Shown: one piece after another, positions 39,439-49,388 of the stretch
How the letters are laid out: every line of letters starts with the position of its first letter
Position numbering within the stretch: the first letter of the stretch is position 1
Assembly (NCBI GenBank): GCA_030917815.1
Contig: JAUPTZ010000001.1
Coordinates: forward strand, 93,178-157,177
Source: Candidatus Babelota bacterium
GTDB taxonomy: Bacteria; Babelota; Babeliae; Babelales; JAUPTZ01
Reading direction: 5' to 3'
DNA: 64,000 bases
Position numbers and translations under genes: made by a program
Notes under the pieces: model-generated
The model's input: the letters and a program-made list of their open reading frames with translations, nothing else
What the model was told of the DNA's origin: nothing
Databases searched by the model: none

Positions 39439-40743
39439 ATGAAACAAAATGTTGCGTCTCGGTTATTAGCACACGCCTACCTCTATTCTTCCCGTGCGCC
39501 GCGAGCGTTAGTTATTATAAAATTACTCTGCTACATCGGCATTGGTATTGGTTCGTGTGCCCTCATGTTAGCCCTTATCATTACGCATGGATTTGAACGC
39601 GATATTAGCCTTAAGATGAAAGGCATTAGCAGTGATGTTGTTATAGAATCGCCCGGCAATCAACTCGATGCACGAGAAGTATCGACGTATATTACTGAGA
39701 ATATGGGCGCTGCCATACATGGCGTGAGCGCGAGCAGCACAAGGCATCTCATTGTTTCTCACAACGATATTTCACATGTTATGTTTCTGCGGGGCATCGA
39801 TCCGGCAGGTGAAGCGATGACTACCTCGTTAGCCGAAAAAATTATTACCCCTCGCAAGACAACTCTCTCTTCACTGCTCACCGACAATTCAGCGCTTATC
39901 GTAGGCAAACAATTTGCGACCCAGCATAAGCTCTGGATTGGGAGCGAACTCACCGTGTACATCCCCCAAGAATCGGGTAAATCAAAGATTGCTCTTGAAA
40001 AAAAGGTCATGCATATTGCCGGCATTTTTCATCTTGGCCTTGAAGATTATGATATGAACATTGCTTATTGCAGCATTGATGCTTTGAAGAAAATGTACGA
40101 AAAATGTTTGGGCGCCGATCAGATAGCGGTGTCGTTTGCACCGCCACACTGGCAACGACCAACAACCTCGATTCTCCAGTGGGTGCGCAACCTCTGGAAC
40201 CGCCTCTGGATCAGCACCGATGAGTATTATGAGCAACGTGTCCGGGCATTGCGAGCTCTGCTACCCGGCCTCTCGGTACGTGGCTGGCGAGAACTCTATC
40301 CCGATCTCGTTGCATCACTGCAACTTGAAAAGTATGCCATCAGTTTTGTATTGGGCTTAATAGCATTGGTTGCAAGCATGCTTATCATTTGTTTGCTGTT
40401 TATGTTCTTGCAATACAAACATCAAGACATTGCGATCCTGCAAACGCTCGGCATGAATGGCCAAACCATTCGCTCATTGTTTACCCGTATTGCGATGACC
40501 ATTGTGTTTCACGCGGTGCTGGTTGGCATTAGTATTGCGTGGCTTATTGGATGGATTATCGACACATTTAAACCCATCACGCTACCAGATGTGTACTACA
40601 TCGCGTATTTGCCAGCAGCGCTAGAACCAATTCATGCGATAGTCGTAGCGGTTGGAACAATGCTACTCGGCTATCTTGCTTGTCAGCTACCATTAAGACA
40701 GTTGAAGCACTTTAGTGTGGTACAGGTGCTGAGGGGAAATTAA
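39439..40743 (+). CDS. LolC/LolE-type (FtsX-family) ABC transporter permease
   Basis: N-terminal TM, large periplasmic domain, C-terminal TM trio with QYKHQDIAILQTLGMNGQTIRSLF. Confidence 0.8.
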   Translation: MKQNVASRLLAHAYLYSSRAPRALVIIKLLCYIGIGIGSCALMLALIITHGFERDISLKMKGISSDVVIESPGNQLDAREVSTYITENMGAAIHGVSASSTRHLIVSHNDISHVMFLRGIDPAGEAMTTSLAEKIITPRKTTLSSLLTDNSALIVGKQFATQHKLWIGSELTVYIPQESGKSKIALEKKVMHIAGIFHLGLEDYDMNIAYCSIDALKKMYEKCLGADQIAVSFAPPHWQRPTTSILQWVRNLWNRLWISTDEYYEQRVRALRALLPGLSVRGWRELYPDLVASLQLEKYAISFVLGLIALVASMLIICLLFMFLQYKHQDIAILQTLGMNGQTIRSLFTRIAMTIVFHAVLVGISIAWLIGWIIDTFKPITLPDVYYIAYLPAALEPIHAIVVAVGTMLLGYLACQLPLRQLKHFSVVQVLRGN

Positions 40744-40760
40744 ACCAAAGAAGGAAGCCT

Positions 40761-42239
40761 ATGCAAAAATACCAATATCATGCACTCTTTATCGCCCTAC
40801 TAAGCATTGCGTCACCGGCCTATGCCAATGTACGCACCATTGCTCCCGTTGCAGCAGGAGGAGCACTCTCTGTCGGTTTTTTCTTAATAAGTAAAAAGGC
40901 GGATGCAGAAGCTGAAATCATTAAGAAATCGGCGCAATCACAAGGGCTCGACTACACAAAAATGCCTCTGTATACCTTTGCACGCAGGCGCAGCATTCTT
41001 TTAAAGGTGCTGGCCGCAGCATCATTAGCCGGCGGTCTTGGCATCGCATATCACGCAAATAAGCCGGCACCAGCTCCGCATCCGTCACTCGCTATTTCAT
41101 ATGCTATAGAAGCACATGATACCGATAGAGCTATTGCATTGATCAAAGCAGAAGATCCAGAACTTCTTAGCTTTGATATCCGTACGCACGCTGGCGGAGC
41201 GCTAGCTGCCGCAATCAGAGAGCAGAATATAGCAATCACCAAGGAAATTATTGACCGCATAGAAGCCGACGTGCTTGCGTCGGTGCATGACAGCGCACAA
41301 ACGAGCATGCTGGGACTCGCTATAAAAAACGAGTCTGACGAGATTGCAGAATTAATCATTCATACAATAGCAAACTGCGACGCCAGACACTTTAACAAGC
41401 GAGATAATGCTAACCAAACCGCCCTAATGCTCGCCGTACAAAAAGAGGATGGCAATCGCGTAGCTAGAGCACTCATTCAAGCAATACGCCCAGAAGATTT
41501 ATGGCTACAAGGTGGACGAGGGGGGCAGTGGACCGCTCTTAAGCTGGCCGCTTACTATGGAAAGAAAGAGACAGTGAAGCTGCTTCTATCAAAAGTGTCA
41601 TCCGAGCCCAGCCCAGCAACCCAAAAGGCTCTGAATGATGCCCTGGAATCTGCTCGCCAAAATGGTCACACAGAAATTGCCAATCTTATTGCCGATGCCC
41701 TAGAAAGAATAACAACCGAGTCTCTCTTGAGGATGGACGACAGCGCTCGCATCAGCGCACTTACCAAAGCGATTGAAGAAGAAAATAACTCGTATGCGCT
41801 ACTTTTGATTAAGGAAATGGATCCACAGCTTTTTATACAAAAAATTGAAAGTCGCCGCCCCCCTAGCATTTTGCGATCAGCGCAATTTAGCTACCCTATC
41901 CTTCAAGCATTAGTCAATAGATTAAAAAGCCGCAAAGATGTGCTCATAGATGATCAAGAAGTTAGACTCGCTCTCGCAAGCAACTTCTTCAATGACGACG
42001 CTGCCTATGTTACCAAACTAGCAGAGCTGCTCCTCCCCATCATGACCGATGAAGGGATAAATAGAAAAGTGCATGGATTTAGCCTCATAGAAATGGCCGC
42101 CGCAACACGCAATCAAGCAGCCGTTGAGGCAGTGATTCCGCGAACTACAAACGAAAACCTTGCCGCCACTCTTGCAAAAGACCTAGAGCCAAACATTCGA
42201 ACAATTATTACAGACGCATTGCGTGCACGAGCAGAATAA
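40761..42239 (+). CDS. Ankyrin-like protein with N-terminal two-TM hairpin
   Basis: RTIAPVAAGGALSVGFFLISKKADAEAEIIKKSAQSQGLDYTK...LAAASLAGGLG parallels 34139-35404. Confidence 0.7.
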   Translation: MQKYQYHALFIALLSIASPAYANVRTIAPVAAGGALSVGFFLISKKADAEAEIIKKSAQSQGLDYTKMPLYTFARRRSILLKVLAAASLAGGLGIAYHANKPAPAPHPSLAISYAIEAHDTDRAIALIKAEDPELLSFDIRTHAGGALAAAIREQNIAITKEIIDRIEADVLASVHDSAQTSMLGLAIKNESDEIAELIIHTIANCDARHFNKRDNANQTALMLAVQKEDGNRVARALIQAIRPEDLWLQGGRGGQWTALKLAAYYGKKETVKLLLSKVSSEPSPATQKALNDALESARQNGHTEIANLIADALERITTESLLRMDDSARISALTKAIEEENNSYALLLIKEMDPQLFIQKIESRRPPSILRSAQFSYPILQALVNRLKSRKDVLIDDQEVRLALASNFFNDDAAYVTKLAELLLPIMTDEGINRKVHGFSLIEMAAATRNQAAVEAVIPRTTNENLAATLAKDLEPNIRTIITDALRARAE

Positions 42240-42241
42240 AC

Positions 42242-42793
42242 TTAATGAAGCCCACACATACCTAGCAACGCACTCATGTTTTTCAATAACCCATGCCGCC
42301 ATAAGCAAATGTTGTCATTCTTCTCATAAATGAAAAGGCCATGATTTCCATGCTTTAAGTCCCAAGAAAAATGCTGTGGATTTTTAATGCCAAGCTCAAA
42401 GCCAAGCGCATGAATATCTTTTGCCGAATGCAAATCGACATCTTGACGTGCAAAACTATTGTTCAGCACTTTGCGAATATTATTGTTGAACGAAGCGGCT
42501 TCCATATCTTTGCCAAAGCACTCTGGATGTTCCCAAATATTTTTCTTATGCATGGCGCACTCTTGACGATCAAAGCCGGCCACACCAAGCAAGTGGTCAA
42601 AATCGGGATTATCGATCAAGTACGTCGCTTTATCAAAACCAAATCCGGTGTCATGTCCCAGTTCATGAAGCACCATTTGTGAGAGACCATCTAAGGTATG
42701 GTAGCGCAATATTTTATGTGGCAATCCGGTAACCACATCAATGAGGCCTCGCTCATGTTCATTTAACGTTGTGCTGGCTATGCGCTCGGCCAT
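42242..42793 (-). CDS. Putative small HExxH zinc metallopeptidase, no signal peptide
   Basis: QMVLHELGHDTGFGFDKA. Confidence 0.5.
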   Translation of the reverse strand: MAERIASTTLNEHERGLIDVVTGLPHKILRYHTLDGLSQMVLHELGHDTGFGFDKATYLIDNPDFDHLLGVAGFDRQECAMHKKNIWEHPECFGKDMEAASFNNNIRKVLNNSFARQDVDLHSAKDIHALGFELGIKNPQHFSWDLKHGNHGLFIYEKNDNICLWRHGLLKNMSALLGMCGLH

Positions 42794-42838
42794 AAATCAC
42801 CTCTCCCTGCTTGGTTAAAAAAAAAGGGGTTGCTATAT

Positions 42839-42866
42839 ATTGCTTCGCATCCTAATGCGAAGCAAT
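42839..42866. terminator. Perfect 12-bp hairpin, possible terminator of murF
   Basis: attgcttcgcat-ccta-atgcgaagcaat; T-rich tract on minus strand is about 10 nt further downstream, so only a weak intrinsic terminator. Confidence 0.4.
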
Positions 42867-42912
42867 AGGCAATGACAAGATTTATGTAAAATTAACTGAT
42901 AAATCGCAGACT

Positions 42913-44358
42913 TTAGGTAAGTTGGGAAACCAGCGCGTTGATGGAATACGGCACAGCACCACTAATAAGTACGACATTATTAACTGGTGCCAAGAGCTCT
43001 TGTAGCTGTTTTTGTGCATCACTCCACTCAGGAGCAAGCCACACATTCATGGTCGCCGGTGCAACGGCACGAATAGGCCGGGTCGCATCACCAACAAGCA
43101 CAATATCTGAAATACTGCGGGTTTTAATTAACTCACGCCCGACATGGCGATGCCAAAATGTTGTGCGATCACCAAGGTCAGGGATATTGCCCAGCACCGC
43201 GATTTTACGCGACTGCGGGTTACCCACCGCATGCATGGCATGCAGTGAAGCTTTAACACTGTCGGGACTAATGCTGTGCATATCTTGCATGAGCATTCCT
43301 CGCCCATCACGCAATGAGCGATGATAAAAACCACCGGCCAGCGGCATATACGATGAAAGCCCTTTAACAACAACTTCAAACGGTATGTACAAAAAGTGTG
43401 CCAGTGCTGCCGCAGCCAATGCGCCATATACCAACGCCTTATGATGACCGGGCAACACAACCTCACGCTCATAGTCATACACACGCAAGCCTAATCTCGT
43501 CTTAATCGCACCATGCTCATCTTTAAATAACGTCACTTTACGTGCCGTTATCGTATTTTTATTTTTTAATCCAAAGCGCACAATGGGGTGCTCATAGAAA
43601 TGAGAAATAAGCGTCGGATAATCACCACATACCACGCCAACCTGGCTAGGACTAAAAAAGGAAAAAATTTCTTGTTTTTCCTGTGCCACTAATTGCAAAG
43701 TACCGGTAGCATCAAGATGAGCAGGACAAATAGCAGTGATAATCGCAATAGTTGGACGCAACAAGTCGGCACAGAGGCGCATTGCGCCAGTGTACATTAC
43801 CCCCACCTCAAACACCGCCGCTACGTGCTTGTCAGTGATGTGAAGGAGATGCAATGCAAGCCCTAAGATTGAGTCGGCCTGCGCCGTAACAATCAACACC
43901 GGCAAGCGATCAACATTAAAAATGGCTGCCAACATGTCGATAGTAGTTGTTTTGCCAATCGATCCGGTTACCGCAATAATAGGCACAATACATTGTGAGC
44001 GCCAAGCGGCCGCAACCGCATATAATGCCTGCTGCGTATCGGGTACCACAATAACTTCAAGATTAATGCGTGCTTGAGGCTCAAGAGCCACGATTTTGGT
44101 ATACGTAGCAGGCGAAACCACTACCGCTTGTGCTCCGCGAGAGCGGGCTGTAGCAAATGAATCCAGCACCTTAGTATCGGCCACCCCAAGATCCCACCAG
44201 GTACCACCAGCAAACACTTGCGCCGCCACATCGCTAATCGGCAACAACGAGCCGGTCGCTAGATAGAGCGGGACGTTTACGAGCATGCCATGCTCATCAA
44301 AACGAACATAACAAGACTCGGCTACCAGAGAGCAGATAAACAGCGGGTTAATATGCAT
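42913..44358 (-). CDS. murF: UDP-N-acetylmuramoyl-tripeptide--D-alanyl-D-alanine ligase (MurF-like)
   Basis: PIIAVTGSIGKTTTIDML, NLEVIVVPDTQQAL, KIAVLGNIPDLGD. Confidence 0.75.
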   Translation of the reverse strand: MHINPLFICSLVAESCYVRFDEHGMLVNVPLYLATGSLLPISDVAAQVFAGGTWWDLGVADTKVLDSFATARSRGAQAVVVSPATYTKIVALEPQARINLEVIVVPDTQQALYAVAAAWRSQCIVPIIAVTGSIGKTTTIDMLAAIFNVDRLPVLIVTAQADSILGLALHLLHITDKHVAAVFEVGVMYTGAMRLCADLLRPTIAIITAICPAHLDATGTLQLVAQEKQEIFSFFSPSQVGVVCGDYPTLISHFYEHPIVRFGLKNKNTITARKVTLFKDEHGAIKTRLGLRVYDYEREVVLPGHHKALVYGALAAAALAHFLYIPFEVVVKGLSSYMPLAGGFYHRSLRDGRGMLMQDMHSISPDSVKASLHAMHAVGNPQSRKIAVLGNIPDLGDRTTFWHRHVGRELIKTRSISDIVLVGDATRPIRAVAPATMNVWLAPEWSDAQKQLQELLAPVNNVVLISGAVPYSINALVSQLT

Positions 44359-44440
44359 GGTTGGGGGCTCCTGCCTATTGGTCTTATGTTGCGGGGCACA
44401 GCTTACGCTAATGACCGACGGTGTCAAGGAAAAAAAGCTC

Positions 44441-47074
44441 CTAGTCGCGCAATACGCGCCGTGGCTTACCACCCTGGGCTGCGGCAACGTATCCATCTCT
44501 TTCTAACATTTCGATAAGACGCGCCGATCGATTAAAACCAACCCGATATTTTCGCTGCAACAATGAAATAGAAATCTCATCAATCGACCCAATAAATTCA
44601 CGCACCTCATCATACAGCGGGTCGGAGTCATCTTCCAATCCTTCACTATGCCGAGCAACCACCTGCTTCAATGAAAAATAGGAAGCCGGCCGCTGCAACT
44701 TTAAATAATCGGTGAGGCGATCAATCTCGATATCGGTAACATAGGCACCGTGCAACCGCTGCACACCACCCATATTACTTGGGCTCATGTAGAGCATATC
44801 GCCACGCCCTAATAATTTCTCAGCACCAGAGGTGTCAATAATTGTGCGCGAATCAATCTTGCTTGATACGCGAAAGGCAATGCGACTCGGAAAATTGGCT
44901 TTAATCAATCCGGTAACCACGTCAACCGATGGTCGCTGCGTTGCAACCAACATATGAATGCCGGCCGCCCGTGCCATCTGTGCAATGCGTGCAATAAGCG
45001 TTTCAATTTCACGACCACCAACCATGATCAAATCGGCAAGCTCATCTATCATAATTACCATATAAGGCATCCCATGGACATGAATACCAATTTCACGCTC
45101 TTTGGCAAAGCAGGTTGCCGGGTTTAATTTATGGTACTCGGCAATATTACGCACCCCAATCTGTGCCATTAGCTCGTAGCGCAATTCCATTTCTTCGGCG
45201 ACCCATTTCAATACCGGTGCTACATCGGACGGATTAGTCACAATAGGAAACAACAAATGAGGAATGTCGGCATACGGGGTAAATTCAAGTCGTTTTGGAT
45301 CGATCAAGATTATACGAACTTTATCAGGTGTTACCCGGGCAAGCAGACTTACAAGCATAACGTTCATGCCAACCGACTTACCAGAACCGGTTGCACCCGC
45401 AACTAAAAGGTGAGGCATAGTAGCAAGATCGGCAATGACCGGATTACCTACAATATCAACGCCCAGGGCCAAAGGTAGATGAGCTCGTGAGCCGGAAAGC
45501 CCCTCCTCTCCTACCATGTCACCAAACATAACCGACTCTCTCTTTTCGTTGGCAATCTCAAAACCAACAACCGATTTACCCGGAATTGGGGCCAGGATGC
45601 GAATACTTAACGCCTTAAGACTCAACGCAAGATCATCTTCAAGGGCAAGAATTCTACTTACCTTATTACCAACTTCAGGCTCATATTCAAAGAGCGTAAT
45701 TACCGGTCCCGGCTTAATATTGAGCACCTGACCGGTAATACCAAAATGCATAAGTTTTTCTTCTAGAATGTGTGCACGCTCTTTACAGCGCGCAATGAAT
45801 GCCTCATCTTGCTGTAATGTGCCACGCGCATCAAAAATTTCTTTGAGTGGTGGAAGGTTAAAAGAGGCCGGTTCAGTATACACTGCCGGCCTAATATCCT
45901 CTTCCAATTCGGCTTCTTCCGGATCTCCCGATTCTTCGGCGCCGCCGTCGCACATGCGTGCTAAGGCGCGTCTCGACATAGCCTCCGGCGACGTCGGACC
46001 GTGATATGTGCCTCCGCCACCGCTCCCACCGCCAGTGCTACTATCATCATCATCGCCATCATCGTCATCATCTTTTTCGTTCTTTGTTGAGCCATCAAGC
46101 AAAATCTCGTCCTCTTCGGCCTCTTCCTCTTCATCGTCAACAATGAACCCTTCTACAAGTGGCGGCTCAAAATTACGTATCTCGCTAGAATCCTGCGCCT
46201 GCCCCGCTTCGGCGATGTCATTAATTTCTACTTCCTGCGGCTTATGCGACTGGTTCTTCCGGTCTAGCGTGCAGCGAGCGGCGGTCGGCACCGCTTCTAT
46301 TTCAGGAATATGGAAATGGTCGTCGCTTTCTTCTGGCAGCCGCTCCTCAATCACTGGCTTATGTGGTGGCTTTGGCACAAAATGATCATCTCTCTCACCA
46401 TTTTTTGGCCACATATACATGAATCCGGTTCGCAATAAATACCAGGTCATAGACAATCCATAGAACACATATGCACATGCCAACGCGGTTGCGTGTAGAA
46501 ACTGGCCAAGCGTACAGCGAGTAAATACAAGACTCGCAAAAAACAATGCTATTGATGCCAGCAATCCACTACCAATACTTCCTATGGCACTGCAATAGCC
46601 ACAAAGCGTGTTCCCAATAATGCCTCCACCGGCAACACCAACATGAAAAAGTGAACTGAGCATTGCAGCAGCACTTAAAATGATACCGCCCGAAACAATC
46701 TGAGCCGCGTAATTATATATACGCATGCTCGTGCGCGCGAAGACGCTATTGAGCATCATGCCAACAAACAACCAGGCCGAAGGACCGCCAACCACAAAGA
46801 GCCAGGCGGCACATTGCGCACCGAGCGCACCACACCAGTTAGTCACTACCGGTGCCGGGAACATGATATTAAAGAACGAAGCATCTGCTTGATTAAAAGT
46901 TGCCAGAGCGAGAAACATCCACGCACATCCGGCAACGCCAAGAACAATACGCACATCATTAAGCCCGGGAAGTGGCTGCACCGGCTCGTGTTGCAAACTG
47001 CAACGCTCGGCCGACTGATACCGCATCAATGGCGAGACGCTGCGAACCGGCGGTGTTTGTGGCGATTGCATCAT
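44441..47074 (-). CDS. ftsK: DNA translocase FtsK/SpoIIIE
   Basis: HLLVAGATGSGKSVGMNVML, LIDPKRLEFTPY, VMIDELADLIMV, ATQRPSVDVVTGLIKANFPSRIAFRVSSKIDSRTIID, C-terminal gamma domain. Confidence 0.96.
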   Translation of the reverse strand: MMQSPQTPPVRSVSPLMRYQSAERCSLQHEPVQPLPGLNDVRIVLGVAGCAWMFLALATFNQADASFFNIMFPAPVVTNWCGALGAQCAAWLFVVGGPSAWLFVGMMLNSVFARTSMRIYNYAAQIVSGGIILSAAAMLSSLFHVGVAGGGIIGNTLCGYCSAIGSIGSGLLASIALFFASLVFTRCTLGQFLHATALACAYVFYGLSMTWYLLRTGFMYMWPKNGERDDHFVPKPPHKPVIEERLPEESDDHFHIPEIEAVPTAARCTLDRKNQSHKPQEVEINDIAEAGQAQDSSEIRNFEPPLVEGFIVDDEEEEAEEDEILLDGSTKNEKDDDDDGDDDDSSTGGGSGGGGTYHGPTSPEAMSRRALARMCDGGAEESGDPEEAELEEDIRPAVYTEPASFNLPPLKEIFDARGTLQQDEAFIARCKERAHILEEKLMHFGITGQVLNIKPGPVITLFEYEPEVGNKVSRILALEDDLALSLKALSIRILAPIPGKSVVGFEIANEKRESVMFGDMVGEEGLSGSRAHLPLALGVDIVGNPVIADLATMPHLLVAGATGSGKSVGMNVMLVSLLARVTPDKVRIILIDPKRLEFTPYADIPHLLFPIVTNPSDVAPVLKWVAEEMELRYELMAQIGVRNIAEYHKLNPATCFAKEREIGIHVHGMPYMVIMIDELADLIMVGGREIETLIARIAQMARAAGIHMLVATQRPSVDVVTGLIKANFPSRIAFRVSSKIDSRTIIDTSGAEKLLGRGDMLYMSPSNMGGVQRLHGAYVTDIEIDRLTDYLKLQRPASYFSLKQVVARHSEGLEDDSDPLYDEVREFIGSIDEISISLLQRKYRVGFNRSARLIEMLERDGYVAAAQGGKPRRVLRD

Positions 47075-47504
47075 ATACAGATCCTTTCATACATCAAAAA
47101 AATTTCTTCAACTAACGCGAGGAGGAGATAATACGAGGAGAATGGTAGTTTGCACAAGAGACGAGTAGTTAAAATAAAAATTTTCTTGTAAATCCGCAGT
47201 ACCACTGAATTTATACCCACTCACTTTTCGGCAGTTGCCGCGCCGAGAATGAAATGAGAGTCGGAAAAACAAAAAGCCGGGTTTTAATTATGTTTTTGGG
47301 CCCTTTAATTGCGCAAAAACCGCTCAACGAGAGGGGTTTGAAAAAAAAATATTTCAAAATTCTTGTTTTCGCCATCCCATTCCTTTAAGTTGAATTTGCA
47401 CGAGACAACAGTCACTGAAGAAGCAAATTGATAGAGAAGTGAGTTTTAAACTTATTTATCAAATCAGTGGAAATTAAGAGTAGTAACAACGTAGGAGAAC
47501 TAGT

Positions 47505-49019
47505 ATGAAGAAAAAAATCATACATGGCCTCTTGGCATTAGCAGCTTTGAACAGCACAACTGTACTTGCTGATTTCGCCAATAAGACATTCATGAACGAT
47601 CGCGGTTCACTCAGCAACAACGTGCTGATGGCTCGCAATGTTTGTGGACGAAATAGTAAAAAGAAAGATGCAGTTGGTGCTAACGTTAGCGTAGCAGCAT
47701 ACTACAGCCAATCTTATAATCACACTAACCTTGCCAAATATTTTGGTGATGGTACTAACGTAACACCTACTGGACTTATCGATGTATCACTTGACGCAGC
47801 CGCAACAACCGGCTTGCAATCAGGTATGATCGATCCTCAGTCAACCGCATCATCACGTGCTGATATCGCATTAGCGATGCATGGTGACGTTGCATTGAAT
47901 CCTCGTCGCATCGAAGCTGGTGCACAAATTCAATGGAACCAATGCCTGCACAAGCTTGTTGATGGCGCATGGATGAGTGTTGCTGCTCCTGTTGTATATG
48001 TTCGCACAGAAATGCGTCCAACATACACAAGCACAGCAAACGCAACATCATCAGCGGCTAAAGGTATGGGCAAAGGACTTGCTGACTACTTCGGTGGTGA
48101 AAGCCTTGGCAAAACAGTTCTTGCTGCTGTAGCATTTACTCAAGATGCTTTGGCAAAACAAGTAATTACGCCAACCTATAACAGCGTAACGCAAGTTGCT
48201 GACGTTAACGTCACCCTTGGCTATGACTTCTTGAGAGAGAAATCATACAAAGTTGGCGCATCGATCCACGGATTGATCCCTACTGGCAACAAAGAAGCTG
48301 GATTAGTAGCAATGGAACCAATAGCTGGTAACCGTAGCTTCTTCTTCGGCGCTGGCTTACATACTCGATTCAACTTGTGGAAGAGCGAAGATAAATCAAG
48401 CTCATTCAAGATGCATGCATCGGCTAAGTACAGCTATGGCTTTGGTGCTGATCAAGTTCGTACACTTGGCTTGACCAATGTAACAACCGGCGTAGTGCCA
48501 GTTGCTCAATACGGTCTCGTTGGTGATATCGGAACCAGCCACTATATGCCGTTGGCAAACGTTTCAACACTTACCGTAAGCGTTGAGCCTCGTAGCCGCC
48601 TTGAAGCAATCGCAGGATTCTGCTACCGCTTCAACCGCTTTACCGCAAATGTTGCATACAACTTGTTCTACGCTCAAGCAGAAACGCTTAAGCTTAAAGG
48701 CACATTTGATGAAACTAACTACGCTCGTGTATTGTCAACCGGTGTTGTAACTGCTTCGGCAAGTGCGTTCGCTGTTGATGCGTACACCACTCAAGGTGGA
48801 TTGATTCTTGCGACAAGCCCGATCGTTACTAACGCTCTTGACTTGACCGCTTGCACAACACCTGCGCAAGTAGTACACAAAGTTGGTGGCGACCTTGCTT
48901 ACAGCTTTGACAGCAAATTACCAATCCGCATCGCGGCTGGTGGATCTGTTGACTTCAACTCTTCGAACACATCGTTCACATCGTGGACTGTGTTTGGTAA
49001 AGTTGGTTTCAGCTTCTAA
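47505..49019 (+). CDS. Putative outer-membrane beta-barrel protein, array member 1
   Basis: Signal peptide; GLADYFGGESL, PTGNKEAGLVAMEPIAGNR, YNLFYAQAE; C-terminal WTVFGKVGFSF. Confidence 0.75.
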   Translation: MKKKIIHGLLALAALNSTTVLADFANKTFMNDRGSLSNNVLMARNVCGRNSKKKDAVGANVSVAAYYSQSYNHTNLAKYFGDGTNVTPTGLIDVSLDAAATTGLQSGMIDPQSTASSRADIALAMHGDVALNPRRIEAGAQIQWNQCLHKLVDGAWMSVAAPVVYVRTEMRPTYTSTANATSSAAKGMGKGLADYFGGESLGKTVLAAVAFTQDALAKQVITPTYNSVTQVADVNVTLGYDFLREKSYKVGASIHGLIPTGNKEAGLVAMEPIAGNRSFFFGAGLHTRFNLWKSEDKSSSFKMHASAKYSYGFGADQVRTLGLTNVTTGVVPVAQYGLVGDIGTSHYMPLANVSTLTVSVEPRSRLEAIAGFCYRFNRFTANVAYNLFYAQAETLKLKGTFDETNYARVLSTGVVTASASAFAVDAYTTQGGLILATSPIVTNALDLTACTTPAQVVHKVGGDLAYSFDSKLPIRIAAGGSVDFNSSNTSFTSWTVFGKVGFSF

Positions 49020-49046
49020 GCTTGACCACTTATCAGAGACTCTTAA

Positions 49047-49078
49047 GAGCGGCAGAGCAATCTGCCGCTCTTTCTTTT
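49047..49078 (+). terminator. Rho-independent terminator
   Basis: gagcggcag-agcaat-ctgccgctc then tttctttt. Confidence 0.85.
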
Positions 49079-49110
49079 GCTTTCAATCCTGCTCTATGCA
49101 GGGTAGCTGC

Positions 49111-49234
49111 CGACGGCGCAAGCCGTCATCGCGAGCGAATGCGTGGCGATCCAGATAAAAAAATCTACATAGCCACCGTTTTTACTGGATTGCCACGTCG
49201 CTTAGACGCTCCTCGCAATGACGGCTTACGCCGC
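49111..49234. repeat. Palindromic intergenic repeat, copy A
   Basis: gccgtcatcgcgagcgaatgcgtggcgatccag / ctggattgccacgtcgcttagacgctcctcgcaatgacggc. Confidence 0.85.
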
Positions 49235-49388
49235 GCAAGAAGCCTGCCAAGGCTGCTTATTAGCTGCATGCAATGCAAAAGACTTGCCTTTCACATAATC
49301 GCCCGCTAGATTCCGCCGTCGCACTCCATGCTTTGGCGCGACGTTGTCGGCTCGCAGGTAAAAATCCAGCACATCGAAAGAATCGGTT

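Noticed and set aside
49022-49309. ORFs 48883-49158 and 49022-49309 (+)
   Set aside because: Run through a terminator and palindromic repeat copy A; not credible genes.
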